A stretch of 64,000 nt of DNA. It comes from Clostridiales bacterium. GTDB lineage: Bacteria > Bacillota > Clostridia > Peptostreptococcales > Anaerovoracaceae. A model generated the notes under the pieces. The model ran no database searches. It was given only the letters and a program-made list of their open reading frames with translations, and was not told where the DNA came from. The DNA is taken from the NCBI GenBank assembly GCA_015258265.1, contig JABZIP010000001.1:209524-273523 (forward strand), read 5' to 3'. The translations under genes were made by a program, and so were the position numbers. Position 1 is the first letter of the stretch. Every line of letters starts with the position of its first letter. This document shows positions 46,766 to 56,544 of this stretch, piece after piece.

Positions 46766-46825
46766 AATCGAAATTAGAAAGTGCATCCAACCTACACTTG
46801 GTTGGTAGCTTCTCTAATTTCGATT
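46766..46825. repeat. 60-base imperfect palindrome
   Basis: AATCGAAATTAGA (46766-46778) pairs with TCTAATTTCGATT (46813-46825), and an inner CCAACC/GGTTGG pair extends the hairpin. It lies between two convergent genes and may act as a terminator or be a small dispersed element. Confidence 0.7.
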
Positions 46826-46863
46826 AATAAAAATTATATAGCAAAACTGCATATGAAAAACAA

Positions 46864-47520
46864 CTATATTTTTATTGTAGCATCAGATTTTCCACTCCAA
46901 ATTAAATCGCATTTTTTTATTGAATTGTAAAATTCTTCATCAGAAAGTTTTTCATATCTAGATAAATTTGCTTGGCGAATATAATAAACTTCTGTTGGCA
47001 TTGATCTAAATTTTTCATCTTTTTCAGGTGTTTCGACTCTTATACTAGAAAAGGAATCTCTATGTGATTGTAAATCAGAGTCAACAAATAAACTTCTAAA
47101 TAAAGTTTTTTTACAAGTCATGTATACAACCTTTACCAATTCGCCGTTTCTATTTATAATTCTACTTTCATCATCTAGTAAAATTCCATTTATTCCGTTA
47201 TAACCTATTTTCAATTGGGTTGTAGTATTATTATGATCATTTATTATATCACCATCCGCCATAGCATTTTCTAATGTTTTATAATAAATTTCAGACTTTT
47301 TTTCAACTGCTATAAGAGAAATAGGTTCAGCATACATGCGAGTTGGATCATATGGTAGGGCAATTTCAAAAACAAGGGAAAAAGCTAAAAAAGAGGCTAT
47401 AAAAACAAGTGTAATTGAAGCAATGATTATTTGTTTTTTCAATTTGAATTTCTTATTTTCATCAATACTACTTTTAATTGAAATATTATTTATAAGATCA
47501 TAAGTACACATTTTCATCAC
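46864..47520 (-). CDS. Single-pass membrane protein of unknown function (copy 2 of a pair)
   Basis: The 218-residue protein resembles the one at 14760-15419 over its whole length behind a different start: a transmembrane helix (about 31-52), then FEIALPYDPTRMYAEPISL, AMADGDIINDH, LFRSLFVDSD and EVYYIRQANLSRYEKLSDEE. Both are of nearly equal length. It lies convergent to the SCIFF maturase and divergent from a small exported protein. It is markedly AT-rich compared with the neighbouring metabolic genes. Function unknown. Confidence 0.8.
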   Translation of the reverse strand: MMKMCTYDLINNISIKSSIDENKKFKLKKQIIIASITLVFIASFLAFSLVFEIALPYDPTRMYAEPISLIAVEKKSEIYYKTLENAMADGDIINDHNNTTTQLKIGYNGINGILLDDESRIINRNGELVKVVYMTCKKTLFRSLFVDSDLQSHRDSFSSIRVETPEKDEKFRSMPTEVYYIRQANLSRYEKLSDEEFYNSIKKCDLIWSGKSDATIKI

Positions 47521-47678
47521 TCTATTTCCTTTCTGAATATTTAATATAACAATCTAATTAGTATATATACCAATATATCATATTTCTAACGCTATATTGT
47601 GTTATATAAATACTTTTTGTGGTAAAATCTATATAGTAGGGTTATTTCTATTAATAAATGTATTAGGAGGTTTTATCT

Positions 47679-48227
47679 ATGAAAACATTTAAGAAATTAA
47701 TTGTAACTATTTTAGTAGCTGTCGTAGTTTTCGGTGTCAACATTCCACCGGTAATGGCTAGTAATAGACCTGTGATAACTTCAAATTTAGCCATTGAAAA
47801 ATTAAAAATGGAAGATTCCGGACCTGATTTAACTAAAGGGAGGTTAATATCGGAAACTTTAGGAACAGAACCTGATGGGACGCCATATATCGAAAGAGTA
47901 TATGAACACATTAATATTACACATTTTTTATTAAATTCTTCTAATGAGGTGACACGTACAACAACCAAATCTTATGGAGCTACAGGAACTGTTGAAGTAA
48001 CAGCAACTTTTAAGTTTAATACGTTAGCAAAAAAGGTTTATGTAAAAAGTTCAAGCGGTAGATTGATTAATGGAGCGGGATATAGCCAATTTGTAGATTT
48101 AGGAACATCTACATCTGGAGAAGGTACCAAGAAAGCTACTGCAAAATATTCTTGTAAAATTAACCGTAATCTGGGAGGATGGGCAACTTATAGCGCCAGC
48201 GTATCGTGTAACTATAAAGGTAAATAA
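47679..48227 (+). CDS. Small exported protein of unknown function
   Basis: The 182-residue protein has a signal peptide (1-27, ending PPVMA) and a secreted part that looks rich in beta strands, with many Thr, Ser and Gly, ending SCNYKGK. The two Cys (in KYSCKI and SVSCNY) could form a disulphide. No family is recognised. TTAGGAGG lies 9 bases before the ATG. A strong terminator follows. It is divergent from the membrane protein at 46864; both are AT-rich and may form one accessory insert. Confidence 0.72.
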   Translation: MKTFKKLIVTILVAVVVFGVNIPPVMASNRPVITSNLAIEKLKMEDSGPDLTKGRLISETLGTEPDGTPYIERVYEHINITHFLLNSSNEVTRTTTKSYGATGTVEVTATFKFNTLAKKVYVKSSSGRLINGAGYSQFVDLGTSTSGEGTKKATAKYSCKINRNLGGWATYSASVSCNYKGK

Positions 48228-48252
48228 GGATAATTGTAACAATAAAAATTCT

Positions 48253-48287
48253 AAAAAGCCTCAGGATTGTGTCGCCTGAGGCTTTTT
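48253..48287 (+). terminator. Terminator after the small exported protein
   Basis: AAAAAGCCTCAGG (48253-48265) pairs with CCTGAGGCTTTTT (48275-48287). Confidence 0.9.
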
Positions 48288-48353
48288 ACATAAAGTATTA
48301 CGGCAAAAAAATTTTGCAGATAAGATAATAAAATCGAATTGAAATTATCGGTA

Positions 48354-48383
48354 TTGCAATTTTACTGTAATTTATGGTACAAT
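48354..48383 (+). promoter_or_regulatory. Promoter of the thiolase gene
   Basis: TTGCAA (48354-48359), 18 bases, TACAAT (48378-48383), about 65 bases before the ATG. Confidence 0.55.
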
Positions 48384-48448
48384 AGAGTTGTTGAGCAAGT
48401 CTTAATGCAACGAAAAGTGGGAATCCACTATATATAAGGAGGGACAAT

Positions 48449-49627
48449 ATGAGAGAAGTTGTAATTGTAAGTGCGGCTAGAACTCCAATAGGTAGCTTCG
48501 GTGGAACATTGAAGGATGTGCCTACACGAACACTTGGAGCTATTGCGGTTAAAGAGGCAATCAAAAGGGCAGGGATCAAACCTGAACAGGTAGATGAAGT
48601 TGTAATGGGATGTGTGCTTCAAGGTGCGTTAGGTCAAAATATAGCAAGACAGATTTCGCTGGATGCAGGCGTTCCAAAGGAAGTACCTGCGTTAACTATA
48701 AATAAGGTTTGCGGTTCCGGTCTTAGAGCTATATCGCTTGCTGCACAGATGATTAAGGCAGGAGATGCTGATATCGTTGTTGCAGGCGGAGCTGAAAATA
48801 TGTCAAAGACAGCATATGCGCTTCCAACGGGAAGATACGGAGCTAGAATGAACAACGCTCAAATCGTTGATATGATGGTAAACGACGGTCTTACAGACGC
48901 ATTCAATAATTATCATATGGGTATTACCGCTGAAAATATCGCTGAACAATGGGGAATCACTCGTGAACAGCTTGACGAGTTCGCTGTAATTTCTCAAAAT
49001 AGAGCGGAAGAAGCTATCAAAGCAGGCAAATTTAAGGACGAAATCGTACCTGTTGAAATTCCGCAGAAAAAAGGCGAACCATTGGTATTCGATACTGATG
49101 AATTCCCTAAATTCGGAACAACTATCGACAAGGTTGCTAAATTAAAACCTGCGTTCAAAAAAGACGGAGTTGTAACAGCTGCAAATGCATCCGGAATCAA
49201 CGATGCGGGAGCCGCAGTTGTAGTAATGTCGAAGGAAAAGGCGGACGAACTCGGAATTAAGCCAATCTGCACAATCAAGTCTTACGCATCTGCAGGCGTT
49301 GATCCTACTATCATGGGAATCGGCCCTGTACCTGCTTCAGAAAAAGCATTGAAGAAAGCGGGACTTACTATCAAGGATATCGACCTGGTAGAAGCAAACG
49401 AAGCATTCGCTGCACAGTCCCTTGCTGTAAGAACAGATTTGGGATTGGATCCTGAAAAGACAAATGTAAACGGCGGAGCAATCGCTATCGGACACCCTAT
49501 CGGAGCATCCGGAACAAGAATTCTAATCACTTTGATATACGAAATGATGAGAAGAGATGCAAAGACAGGTCTTGCTACACTTTGCATAGGCGGCGGACAG
49601 GGAACAAGCCTTGTAGTTGAAAGATAA
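48449..49627 (+). CDS. Acetyl-CoA C-acetyltransferase (thiolase)
   Basis: This enzyme condenses two acetyl-CoA to acetoacetyl-CoA, the entry to butyrate-type fermentation, or runs in reverse. The 392-residue protein has the nucleophilic Cys in [10 protein letters not shown] (near residue 88), [17 protein letters not shown] with the catalytic His (near 348) and the second Cys in LCIGGGQG (near 378). Length is exactly that of ThlA/AtoB. It is a single-gene unit with its own promoter and terminator; the other butyrate genes are not in the window. Its codon use is more regular than that of its neighbours, as in highly expressed genes. AGGAGG precedes the ATG. Confidence 0.95.
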   Translation: MREVVIVSAARTPIGSFGGTLKDVPTRTLGAIAVKEAIKRAGIKPEQVDEVVMGCVLQGALGQNIARQISLDAGVPKEVPALTINKVCGSGLRAISLAAQMIKAGDADIVVAGGAENMSKTAYALPTGRYGARMNNAQIVDMMVNDGLTDAFNNYHMGITAENIAEQWGITREQLDEFAVISQNRAEEAIKAGKFKDEIVPVEIPQKKGEPLVFDTDEFPKFGTTIDKVAKLKPAFKKDGVVTAANASGINDAGAAVVVMSKEKADELGIKPICTIKSYASAGVDPTIMGIGPVPASEKALKKAGLTIKDIDLVEANEAFAAQSLAVRTDLGLDPEKTNVNGGAIAIGHPIGASGTRILITLIYEMMRRDAKTGLATLCIGGGQGTSLVVER

Positions 49628-49651
49628 TCCCAAAAATTAAATAGGTAAACT

Positions 49652-49702
49652 CAAACTCGAAGAATTTAAGCGGAAATCCAATTAAATTTTTCGAGTTTTT
49701 TG
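49652..49702 (+). terminator. Terminator of the thiolase gene
   Basis: AAACTCGAAGAATTTA (49652-49667) pairs with the AAATTTTTCGAGTTT segment that follows, ending in a T run near 49701. Confidence 0.75.
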
Positions 49703-49829
49703 TACATAAAGGACGATACAAAAAGTATGCACATTTGATGAATTATATTGGGACTTATAATTTTTGCGATTTTGTGGTAAAATATAAGGAAATCACAAAG
49801 CGGGTTTTAGAAAGATTTTGAGGTGAGAG

Positions 49830-51650
49830 TTGCAGAAAGATTCAAATTTGAGTAAAGGCGAGTTGACAAGGCGCAGCAGAACTGAAAAACTGCTCACAGG
49901 ATATGTACCGTTTCCAATGTGCATTATAGATGAGCAAGGTAAAGTATTGAAAGCAAGCAAGTTGATAGGCGAGGTTTTCAAATACGATAATATAAAGGAT
50001 GCAGATATTTTTGCGCTTACAAACATTAAAGTGGCGGATATTTTTGCTACGGATTTCAATAGTAAAAATATTACACTTGCCAGAAATGAAAAAATATTTA
50101 GGCTAAGCGTGCAGGAAATAGATATAACAAATCAGAAGCACGCAGCAGTGTATTTTTTTGATATTACACCATATGAAAATATACTGGCAAAGTATACAGA
50201 GGAAAGACCGTGTGTTGCGATTATAAATGTAGACAATTACGACGAGCTCACAGCAAGCACTGCAGAAGACAAGAAACTTACGCTAAGCACGCAAATTGAC
50301 AAGATGATTAGACAGTGGGCGGCTAAGGGAGATGCCATAATAGTACGCTACAAAGCTAATCTCTATATGATGATTTTTGAAAGTTCGTACATGGACAAGA
50401 TAGTTGAGAGCAAAGTGTCTATACTCGACGATATCAGAAGCATTGAAACGGAAGCGGATTTTCCGGTTACATTAAGTATAGGACTTGGCGCAGGTGGCGA
50501 AAATCTGAGTAAGACAGAGGCGTATGCGCTTTCTGCATTGGATTTGGCTCTTGGTAGAGGCGGAGATCAGGCAGTAGTCAAAACTGACAAAGATTTGGAA
50601 TATTTCGGCGGAAAAATGCAGACTGTTGAAAAGGCGAATAAAGGCAAATCCAGAATAATTGCGCACGCAGTTCACCAACTCATGGACGAGGCGGATAAAG
50701 TTGTTATAATGGGACACAAGAATCCCGATATGGACGCGTTCGGTGCGGCAATCGGTATGTATAGGATAGCCAAAACCAGAGGAAAAGATGCCTATATAGT
50801 AATAAACAATTATTACGATACGCTTTCTTATGTGTACGAACAGATTAAGGCAACAGAGCAGTATGAAATGGTAAATAGCGAAAAGGCGATGAAACTGGTT
50901 GACCAAAAGACTTTGCTTGTGGTTGTAGATACGCATAGGCCGAGCCTGACGGAATGCCGTGAATTGCTTGATATGACTCAAAAAATTGTAGTAATAGATC
51001 ATCACCGCAAAGCGGAAGAATTTATAGAAGGTGCAATTTTGTACTATATGGAGCCGTATGCTTCGTCAACTTGCGAGCTTGTAACGGAAATGCTGCAATA
51101 TTCGGGAGATAAGAAAAGTATTGCGAAGCTCGAAGCGGAAGTATTACTTGCGGGAATTTCCATGGACACAAACAGATTTGCAATCAAGACAGGCGTAAGG
51201 ACATTTGAAGCGGCGTCGTGGCTAAGGCGTTCGGGTGCAGATACGGCAATGGTAAAACGTTTCTTCCAAACGGATATAGACGTATTCAAAATTAGGGCTT
51301 CGTGCATAGCAAATGCCGAGGTGGACGAAAATGGAATGGCATATTCTGCAAGTCCTGTAATTCATCCTGATATTCAAGTTATAAATGCGCAGGCTGCAGA
51401 TGAGCTTTTGACTATCAAGAATGTCAAGGCCAGTTTTGTAGCAGGACGAAATGAAAAGGGAGTAACTATAATAAGTGCGCGTTCCCTTGGAGATTTAAAT
51501 GTTCAAACGATAATGGAAAAACTTGGAGGAGGAGGACACCTCACGACGGCAGGAGCACAGGTTTTTGTTTCACCGGAGGAAGCATTACAAGAAATCAAGA
51601 CTATAACACAGGCGATTTTTGACGCGAAGAAAAGCGATAAGGAGAAATAA
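49830..51650 (+). CDS. Cyclic-di-AMP phosphodiesterase (GdpP-like) without membrane helices
   Basis: GdpP hydrolyses c-di-AMP. The 606-residue protein has a PAS-like domain (about 22-110, [18 protein letters not shown]), a degenerate GGDEF domain (about 115-265) and a DHH/DHHA1 phosphodiesterase: [10 protein letters not shown] (near 295), [19 protein letters not shown] (the DHH motif, near 390) and [12 protein letters not shown] (near 564). The two N-terminal membrane helices of the usual GdpP are missing; the TTG at 49830 with GAGGTGAG upstream is the first good start and only a terminator lies before it. The enzyme may be soluble here. It heads the rplI-dnaB run, a common location. Confidence 0.92.
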   Translation: MQKDSNLSKGELTRRSRTEKLLTGYVPFPMCIIDEQGKVLKASKLIGEVFKYDNIKDADIFALTNIKVADIFATDFNSKNITLARNEKIFRLSVQEIDITNQKHAAVYFFDITPYENILAKYTEERPCVAIINVDNYDELTASTAEDKKLTLSTQIDKMIRQWAAKGDAIIVRYKANLYMMIFESSYMDKIVESKVSILDDIRSIETEADFPVTLSIGLGAGGENLSKTEAYALSALDLALGRGGDQAVVKTDKDLEYFGGKMQTVEKANKGKSRIIAHAVHQLMDEADKVVIMGHKNPDMDAFGAAIGMYRIAKTRGKDAYIVINNYYDTLSYVYEQIKATEQYEMVNSEKAMKLVDQKTLLVVVDTHRPSLTECRELLDMTQKIVVIDHHRKAEEFIEGAILYYMEPYASSTCELVTEMLQYSGDKKSIAKLEAEVLLAGISMDTNRFAIKTGVRTFEAASWLRRSGADTAMVKRFFQTDIDVFKIRASCIANAEVDENGMAYSASPVIHPDIQVINAQAADELLTIKNVKASFVAGRNEKGVTIISARSLGDLNVQTIMEKLGGGGHLTTAGAQVFVSPEEALQEIKTITQAIFDAKKSDKEK

Positions 51651-51651
51651 G

Positions 51652-52095
51652 ATGATAGTAATACTTTTAAAAGATGTTAAAGGTAGCGGTAAGGCAGGAG
51701 ATGTAGTGAAGGTGAGTGACGGATACGCACGCAATATGTTGATACCGAAAGGCCTTGCAAAAGAAGCTACGGAAGGAAATGTCAAGAATTTAGAAAAGCA
51801 AAAAGCGCTTATGGAAGAAAAGAGGCAGCAAGACAAAGAAAAGGCGGAGAAACTTGCCAAGACGCTTGAAACATCGATTGTAAAAATAGTAACAAAAGGT
51901 GGAGAAAGTGGCAGATTGTTCGGTTCTATCACAAGTAAAGATGTTGCTGATGAGCTAAAAAAGCAGCACAATATAACAATTGATAAGAAGAAGTTTGTTA
52001 TGGAAAATCCGATTAAAGCAACCGGAGATTATGAAATCGAAGTTAAATTGTTCACGGAAGTAACAGGAAAAGTAAAGGTAAGCGTAACGATTTAG
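51652..52095 (+). CDS. rplI: Large ribosomal subunit protein bL9
   Basis: The 147-residue protein starts [19 protein letters not shown] and continues [16 protein letters not shown], the conserved L9 N-terminal rRNA-binding domain; a long helix connects it to the C-terminal domain ([16 protein letters not shown] near 81). The ATG at 51652 is chosen since AAGGAG (51639-51644) is 7 bases upstream and since L9 starts this way. It follows gdpP after one base and precedes dnaB. Confidence 0.98.
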   Translation: MIVILLKDVKGSGKAGDVVKVSDGYARNMLIPKGLAKEATEGNVKNLEKQKALMEEKRQQDKEKAEKLAKTLETSIVKIVTKGGESGRLFGSITSKDVADELKKQHNITIDKKKFVMENPIKATGDYEIEVKLFTEVTGKVKVSVTI

Positions 52096-52097
52096 TT

Positions 52098-53420
52098 ATG
52101 GAAGGAAATATGAGAGTGATGCCAAGCAGTCCGGAGGCGGAAAGATATGTGCTTGGCGCAGCGATGATAGATAAGGACGCGCTGCATTCTATGCTTGAGA
52201 TTTTGTCGGCGGAAGACTTTTACGGTGAAGTGCATCGTGAAATATTTCTCGCCATTGAAGCGATGGCAAAAAACAGTAGAGAAGTAGATCCGTTATTGGT
52301 GTGCGAGGAGCTGAAAACACGGCAGGTTTTGCAGAGGATAGGCGGACGAGCAACAGTGCTGACGATTTCGGGAGAGATTCCGTCTTCGCATAATGCAGAG
52401 CAGTATGCAAGGATAGTTGCTGAAAAAGCCATGCGCAGAAAGCTGATTAAAGCGGCATCGCAGATAGTGGAATCCGGATTTTCCGAAAGTATGGAACCAG
52501 AAAAAATGCTCGACCTTGCAGAGCAGAGCATCTTTGACATTGCGCAGGGCAGACAGAGCAGAGATTATGCGTCTATGGAATCCATATTGCAAGAAAACCT
52601 CAAAATAATAGAGGAAGCCACAAGAAATCAAGGCGGAATTACAGGGGTTGCGAGCGGATTCACGGATTTGGATGCGAAAACGGCCGGATTCCAGAAGTCG
52701 AATTTGATTGTAGTTGCCGCAAGACCTGCGATGGGAAAAACCGCATTTGCACTCAATATTGCAGAAAATGTAGGAAAAGCGAAAAAGACTGTGCTGATAT
52801 TCAGCTTTGAAATGGGAAAAACAGAATTAGGGCAACGCTTGATTTCTATGGAGTCTCATGTCGAAATGGAGGCACTCAAAAAAGGAAAATTGACAGCCGA
52901 AGATTGGCAAAGCATCAGTATCGGAATAGATACACTTGGAAGTACTAACATTTTCATAGATGATACGCCCGGAATTTCCGTGTTCGAAATGAAAAATAAG
53001 TGTAGACGACTTAAGGTTGAGCGAGGACTTGATTTGGTAATAATCGACTATTTGCAGCTTATGAATATAGCAGGCAGGAGCGATAACCGCCAGCAGGAGA
53101 TTTCTGCAATATCCAGAATGCTCAAGCTGATGGCGAGAGAGATAGATTGCCCTGTTATAGTTCTTTCGCAGCTTTCTCGTGCACCTGAGCAGAGAGGGGA
53201 CAAGAGACCTATGTTGTCGGATTTGCGTGAATCGGGAGCGATTGAGCAGGATGCGGATATAGTAATGTTTTTATACAGAGATGATTATTACAACGAAGAT
53301 TCGGAAGAAAAGGGCGTTACAGAAGTGATAATAGGAAAGCACAGAAGCGGACCTACAGGCGTTGTAAAACTTGCATGGATAGGAAAGTGTACGCGTTTTG
53401 TGAATATGGATAATAGGTAA
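52098..53420 (+). CDS. dnaB: Replicative DNA helicase
   Basis: DnaB unwinds DNA at the replication fork. The 440-residue protein has the N-terminal helical domain (AERYVLGAAMIDKDAL near 15), a linker helix, and the RecA-like ATPase domain: GFTDLDAKTAGFQKSNLIVVAARPAMGKT(A) with the P-loop at about 207-214, DLVIIDYLQLM (Walker B, near 310), LSQLSR and the arginine finger region near DKRPMLSDLRESGAIEQDAD. The start may be the ATG at 52098 or that at 52110, which has GGAAGG 4 bases before it. It overlaps the next gene by one base. Confidence 0.97.
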   Translation: MEGNMRVMPSSPEAERYVLGAAMIDKDALHSMLEILSAEDFYGEVHREIFLAIEAMAKNSREVDPLLVCEELKTRQVLQRIGGRATVLTISGEIPSSHNAEQYARIVAEKAMRRKLIKAASQIVESGFSESMEPEKMLDLAEQSIFDIAQGRQSRDYASMESILQENLKIIEEATRNQGGITGVASGFTDLDAKTAGFQKSNLIVVAARPAMGKTAFALNIAENVGKAKKTVLIFSFEMGKTELGQRLISMESHVEMEALKKGKLTAEDWQSISIGIDTLGSTNIFIDDTPGISVFEMKNKCRRLKVERGLDLVIIDYLQLMNIAGRSDNRQQEISAISRMLKLMAREIDCPVIVLSQLSRAPEQRGDKRPMLSDLRESGAIEQDADIVMFLYRDDYYNEDSEEKGVTEVIIGKHRSGPTGVVKLAWIGKCTRFVNMDNR

Positions 53421-54691
53421 TGCGAAAAAAGTTTAGAAAAAGTGAAGAAAACGAGCTATTTTTGTTTGACACAGCCGTAGAAAATATATTTTTAAGCGAG
53501 TATATGCCGCAGGCACCAAGCGAATATGTAAAAATATATCTGTTCGCTTTAATGTATACGCATAACGGATACTATATGGATAATGAGTTGATAGCCCGTC
53601 ATCTTGGAATCGAAGTCGAAGATGTTTTGAAAGCGTGGACATATTGGGAAAATATGGGGGCAATCAAAAAGAACTATTACGATAAAACGAACAGGTACGA
53701 GTATGATGTAGAGTTTTTGAGCTTGCGCGAGCAACTTTATGGAAACAAAACTAAAGATAATGACGCAAAAAGCATAGCAAGCGCATTTGAAGATAAATCG
53801 GTAAAAGACCTTTTGAAATCCATTGAAAAGAAGATAAACAGGCCGCTTGGAGGTAATGAGCCGGCATCTATAATAGCGCTCATAGATGAATGCGGAGTTT
53901 CTGTTGAACTTATAGAGTATTGCTATAATTACTGCATCAAAAAAGGCAGAACGGATGTAAAATATGTGGAAGCGACTATTAGAAATTGGTCGGCAAGCAA
54001 TATTAAAACGGTTGAAGATGCGGAAAATTATTTGATGCAGCAAGATCAAAGGTACTCTGCATATAGACGAGTAATGAAGGCATTGGGTTTTGCAAGAAAC
54101 GCTACCGAAGCGGAGCAGGAAAAAATTGATTATTGGATGGATGTATTGGATTTCGGGCTTGACCGAATAGTTGAAGCCTGTAAGAAAACCAGTGGAATAT
54201 CCAACCCGAATATAAATTATGTGAGCAGCATTATAGAAAATTGGGCAAAGGCGGACGGAAAGACTATTGCAGAGCCAAATGAGCCGAAAGCAAAAAAGCC
54301 TATAAGTGCTAAGGATGTTCAAAGGTATTACGATTACTTGAAAAAGCTCGCAGAAGATGAGGCGAAGGCAAAGGAAGAAGAAATATATCGAAGGATTCCT
54401 GCAATCAAAAAAATTGATGAGCAGATTAGAGAAAGTGGAGTAAAACTTTCGCAAATGATGGTTATGCGTGCAGCGGATTCAAAAAAACAGGCACAAGACA
54501 TCAAAGAGCGTATGAATGAGCTCATGATGGAGAGGGCGTTTTTACTTACGGAAAACGATTATCCGATCGAATATATGCAGATTGATTACAAGTGCAAGAA
54601 ATGCAAGGATAGCGGAATAGATGATTCCGGAAATAGATGCAGTTGCTACGAAGAACGACTGAAGGAAGCGAGTTTATGGCAGAAACAGTGA
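53420..54691 (+). CDS. DnaD-domain primosome protein fused to a DnaC/DnaI-type zinc domain
   Basis: The 423-residue protein has a winged-helix DnaD-like start (1-100, LALMYTHNGYYMDNELIARHLG), two DnaD C-terminal domains (about 115-200 and 210-280, with EYCYNYCIKKG and ATIRNWSASNIKT types of motif), then from about 295 a helical segment and a four-Cys zinc motif, YKCKKCKDSGIDDSGNRCSCYEE (split as KCKKC and RCSCY), ending a few residues later. The last part matches the N-terminal, helicase-binding region of clostridial DnaC/DnaI loaders, but the AAA+ ATPase that should follow is absent: the next gene is a peptidase. The protein thus could bind DnaB helicase and DNA but has no loader motor of its own. 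Confidence 0.85.
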   Translation: MRKKFRKSEENELFLFDTAVENIFLSEYMPQAPSEYVKIYLFALMYTHNGYYMDNELIARHLGIEVEDVLKAWTYWENMGAIKKNYYDKTNRYEYDVEFLSLREQLYGNKTKDNDAKSIASAFEDKSVKDLLKSIEKKINRPLGGNEPASIIALIDECGVSVELIEYCYNYCIKKGRTDVKYVEATIRNWSASNIKTVEDAENYLMQQDQRYSAYRRVMKALGFARNATEAEQEKIDYWMDVLDFGLDRIVEACKKTSGISNPNINYVSSIIENWAKADGKTIAEPNEPKAKKPISAKDVQRYYDYLKKLAEDEAKAKEEEIYRRIPAIKKIDEQIRESGVKLSQMMVMRAADSKKQAQDIKERMNELMMERAFLLTENDYPIEYMQIDYKCKKCKDSGIDDSGNRCSCYEERLKEASLWQKQ

Positions 54692-56478
54692 GAAACGAAC
54701 AAAAGGTGGCAAAAAAAAGCGTGGTTGAAAAGGTAATAATGTTTTTCGTGCATTTGGAAAAACTTGTTGCGGGAGTTTTAGGTGCGCAAAAAGAAGTTTG
54801 GCAGCAACTTGGATATTGTTTTATTTGCGAAGTTTTGAATGTGTCAAATCAAATTGCACTATTGTTTTCGTCAATTAAACGCTGCTTGAACTTATACCAC
54901 AAAAACTACTATACATCGGAGCCGGAGAAACTGAAAGAGCAGAAAATCAGACGGCGGATGTTACGTAGAAGAATGTATCGAATCAAGAAAAACTTGATAG
55001 AGCAGGAAAAAAGATTTGCTAATCGTATGGTAAATTTAGTAAACCATGTTGACACGCAAAATGAAAAACTGGCTGACAAAACTGCCGTTATGGCTAAGGA
55101 CGGTGGAGAAAAGTTCAATTTCGCAAGAGAGTGGGCAGAGCTTAACAAAAGAGGAATTATAGCAAAGCTGACTGTAGTTGTAATGTTGATTATCGCGGGA
55201 ATTGCGACGCTAAACTACTTTACGGCATATGAGTATTATTACAACGGCAGGCTTCTTGGAACTATTAAAAGACAGGAAGATGTACTCAAGATCACGAGTA
55301 TTGTAAGTGAGCAGCTTTCGAAAGAACATTCCACAAAGGTCGAGATAGATCCTACAACCGACATTACATTTAAGAGAGTAATATCGCGAAAAAGCGACCT
55401 CGACGAAACGGAAGAAGTCCTTAGAAAGCTGACATATATGCGAAATATCAATGTGGAGGCCTACGCTATATATATTGATGAAAAAAGAGCTACGGTACTT
55501 GATAACAAGACGCATGCAAAGGAAGTCCTAGATGCGATTATGAAGGGATATGCTCAACAGGCTGACAATGTGAATTATGAATCTGTAGAGTTTAAAGAAA
55601 AAGTTCAAATCAAAAAAGTAGATACTAAGCTGGGAGTCTTGGAAAATCAGGCAGAAGCCATGAATAGACTACTTACAGGTTCGGTAAAAAGTCAAATTCA
55701 TACGGTAGTTGCAGGGGAGAGCTTGTCTATAATAGCTAAAGCATACGGCTTGACTTTAAAAGAGCTGATGGATGCGAATCCTACGCTTGATCCGACAAAA
55801 TTGCCGGTTGGGCAGCAACTTGTTGTTACAAAGAGCGTGCCTATGCTTACGATTAGAACCGTTGAGGTAGCAACATATCTGGAACCGATTCCGTACGCGA
55901 CGGAAAAGAGGGAAGATTCTACCAAATATCAAGGTGAAAAAACGGTTAAAGTGGTGGGCGAAAACGGTATCAAGAGCATTACAGCAAGAATTACGCGAGA
56001 AAACGGTATACAGGTAGCATCGCAGGAATTGAGTTCTACAATCGAACAGGCACCTGTTACAGAGGTGATTGTTGAGGGAACTAAGAAGCAACCGCCTAGG
56101 ACAGGAACCGGAGTTTTGAAGTATCCGCTTGCGAGATTCACGATAACATCGAGATTCGGTACGCGGTGGGGCGGAGAATTCCATTCCGGAGTTGACTTGG
56201 CGGCGCCGTCCGGCACGAGGATATCTGCGGCGGATGGTGGAACGGTAACATATGCAGGGTATCAAGGGGCATATGGGAATGTTATACGCATCGACCACGG
56301 TGGAGGAGTTCAGACGGTATATGCGCACTGCAGTGCGATATTGGTAAAAAAGGGAGAACGAGTTTATCAAGGGCAGCAAATAGGAAAAGTGGGAAGCACC
56401 GGTAGAAGCACGGGACCACATTGCCATTTTGAAGTTCGAATAAACGGAACTCCGAAAAACCCGTTGAGCTATTTATAA
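54676..56478 (+). CDS. M23 peptidoglycan endopeptidase with LysM and G5 domains
   Basis: The 600-residue protein has a basic cytoplasmic part (1-155), one transmembrane helix (about 158-180), a LysM domain (HTVVAGESLSIIAKAYGL, near 342), a G5 domain (RTVEVATYLEPIPYATEKRED onward, about 395-475) and a C-terminal M23 peptidase with the zinc ligands in FHSGVDLAAP (H and D), YAHCSA and HCHFEVR. It should cleave peptide cross-links of the wall. The ATG at 54676 is preferred since the reading frame before it overlaps the zinc domain of the DnaD gene; 16 bases overlap remain. The long cytoplasmic N-terminus is unusual for this group. Confidence 0.9.
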   Translation: MAETVRNEQKVAKKSVVEKVIMFFVHLEKLVAGVLGAQKEVWQQLGYCFICEVLNVSNQIALLFSSIKRCLNLYHKNYYTSEPEKLKEQKIRRRMLRRRMYRIKKNLIEQEKRFANRMVNLVNHVDTQNEKLADKTAVMAKDGGEKFNFAREWAELNKRGIIAKLTVVVMLIIAGIATLNYFTAYEYYYNGRLLGTIKRQEDVLKITSIVSEQLSKEHSTKVEIDPTTDITFKRVISRKSDLDETEEVLRKLTYMRNINVEAYAIYIDEKRATVLDNKTHAKEVLDAIMKGYAQQADNVNYESVEFKEKVQIKKVDTKLGVLENQAEAMNRLLTGSVKSQIHTVVAGESLSIIAKAYGLTLKELMDANPTLDPTKLPVGQQLVVTKSVPMLTIRTVEVATYLEPIPYATEKREDSTKYQGEKTVKVVGENGIKSITARITRENGIQVASQELSSTIEQAPVTEVIVEGTKKQPPRTGTGVLKYPLARFTITSRFGTRWGGEFHSGVDLAAPSGTRISAADGGTVTYAGYQGAYGNVIRIDHGGGVQTVYAHCSAILVKKGERVYQGQQIGKVGSTGRSTGPHCHFEVRINGTPKNPLSYL

Positions 56479-56495
56479 TACAAAAAAAGAGATAT

Positions 56496-56530
56496 AAAAA
56501 AGCCGCCTACAATTTGCAGGCGGCTTTTTT
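56496..56530. terminator. Bidirectional terminator
   Basis: AAAAAAGCCGCCT (56496-56508) pairs with AGGCGGCTTTTTT (56518-56530), placed between convergent genes. Confidence 0.92.
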
Positions 56531-56544
56531 ATGTATCAGCTAAA

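Noticed and set aside
46684..46863. Missing scfA peptide downstream of the SCIFF maturase
   Set aside because: No Cys-rich short ORF in any frame; the interval contains only a hairpin.
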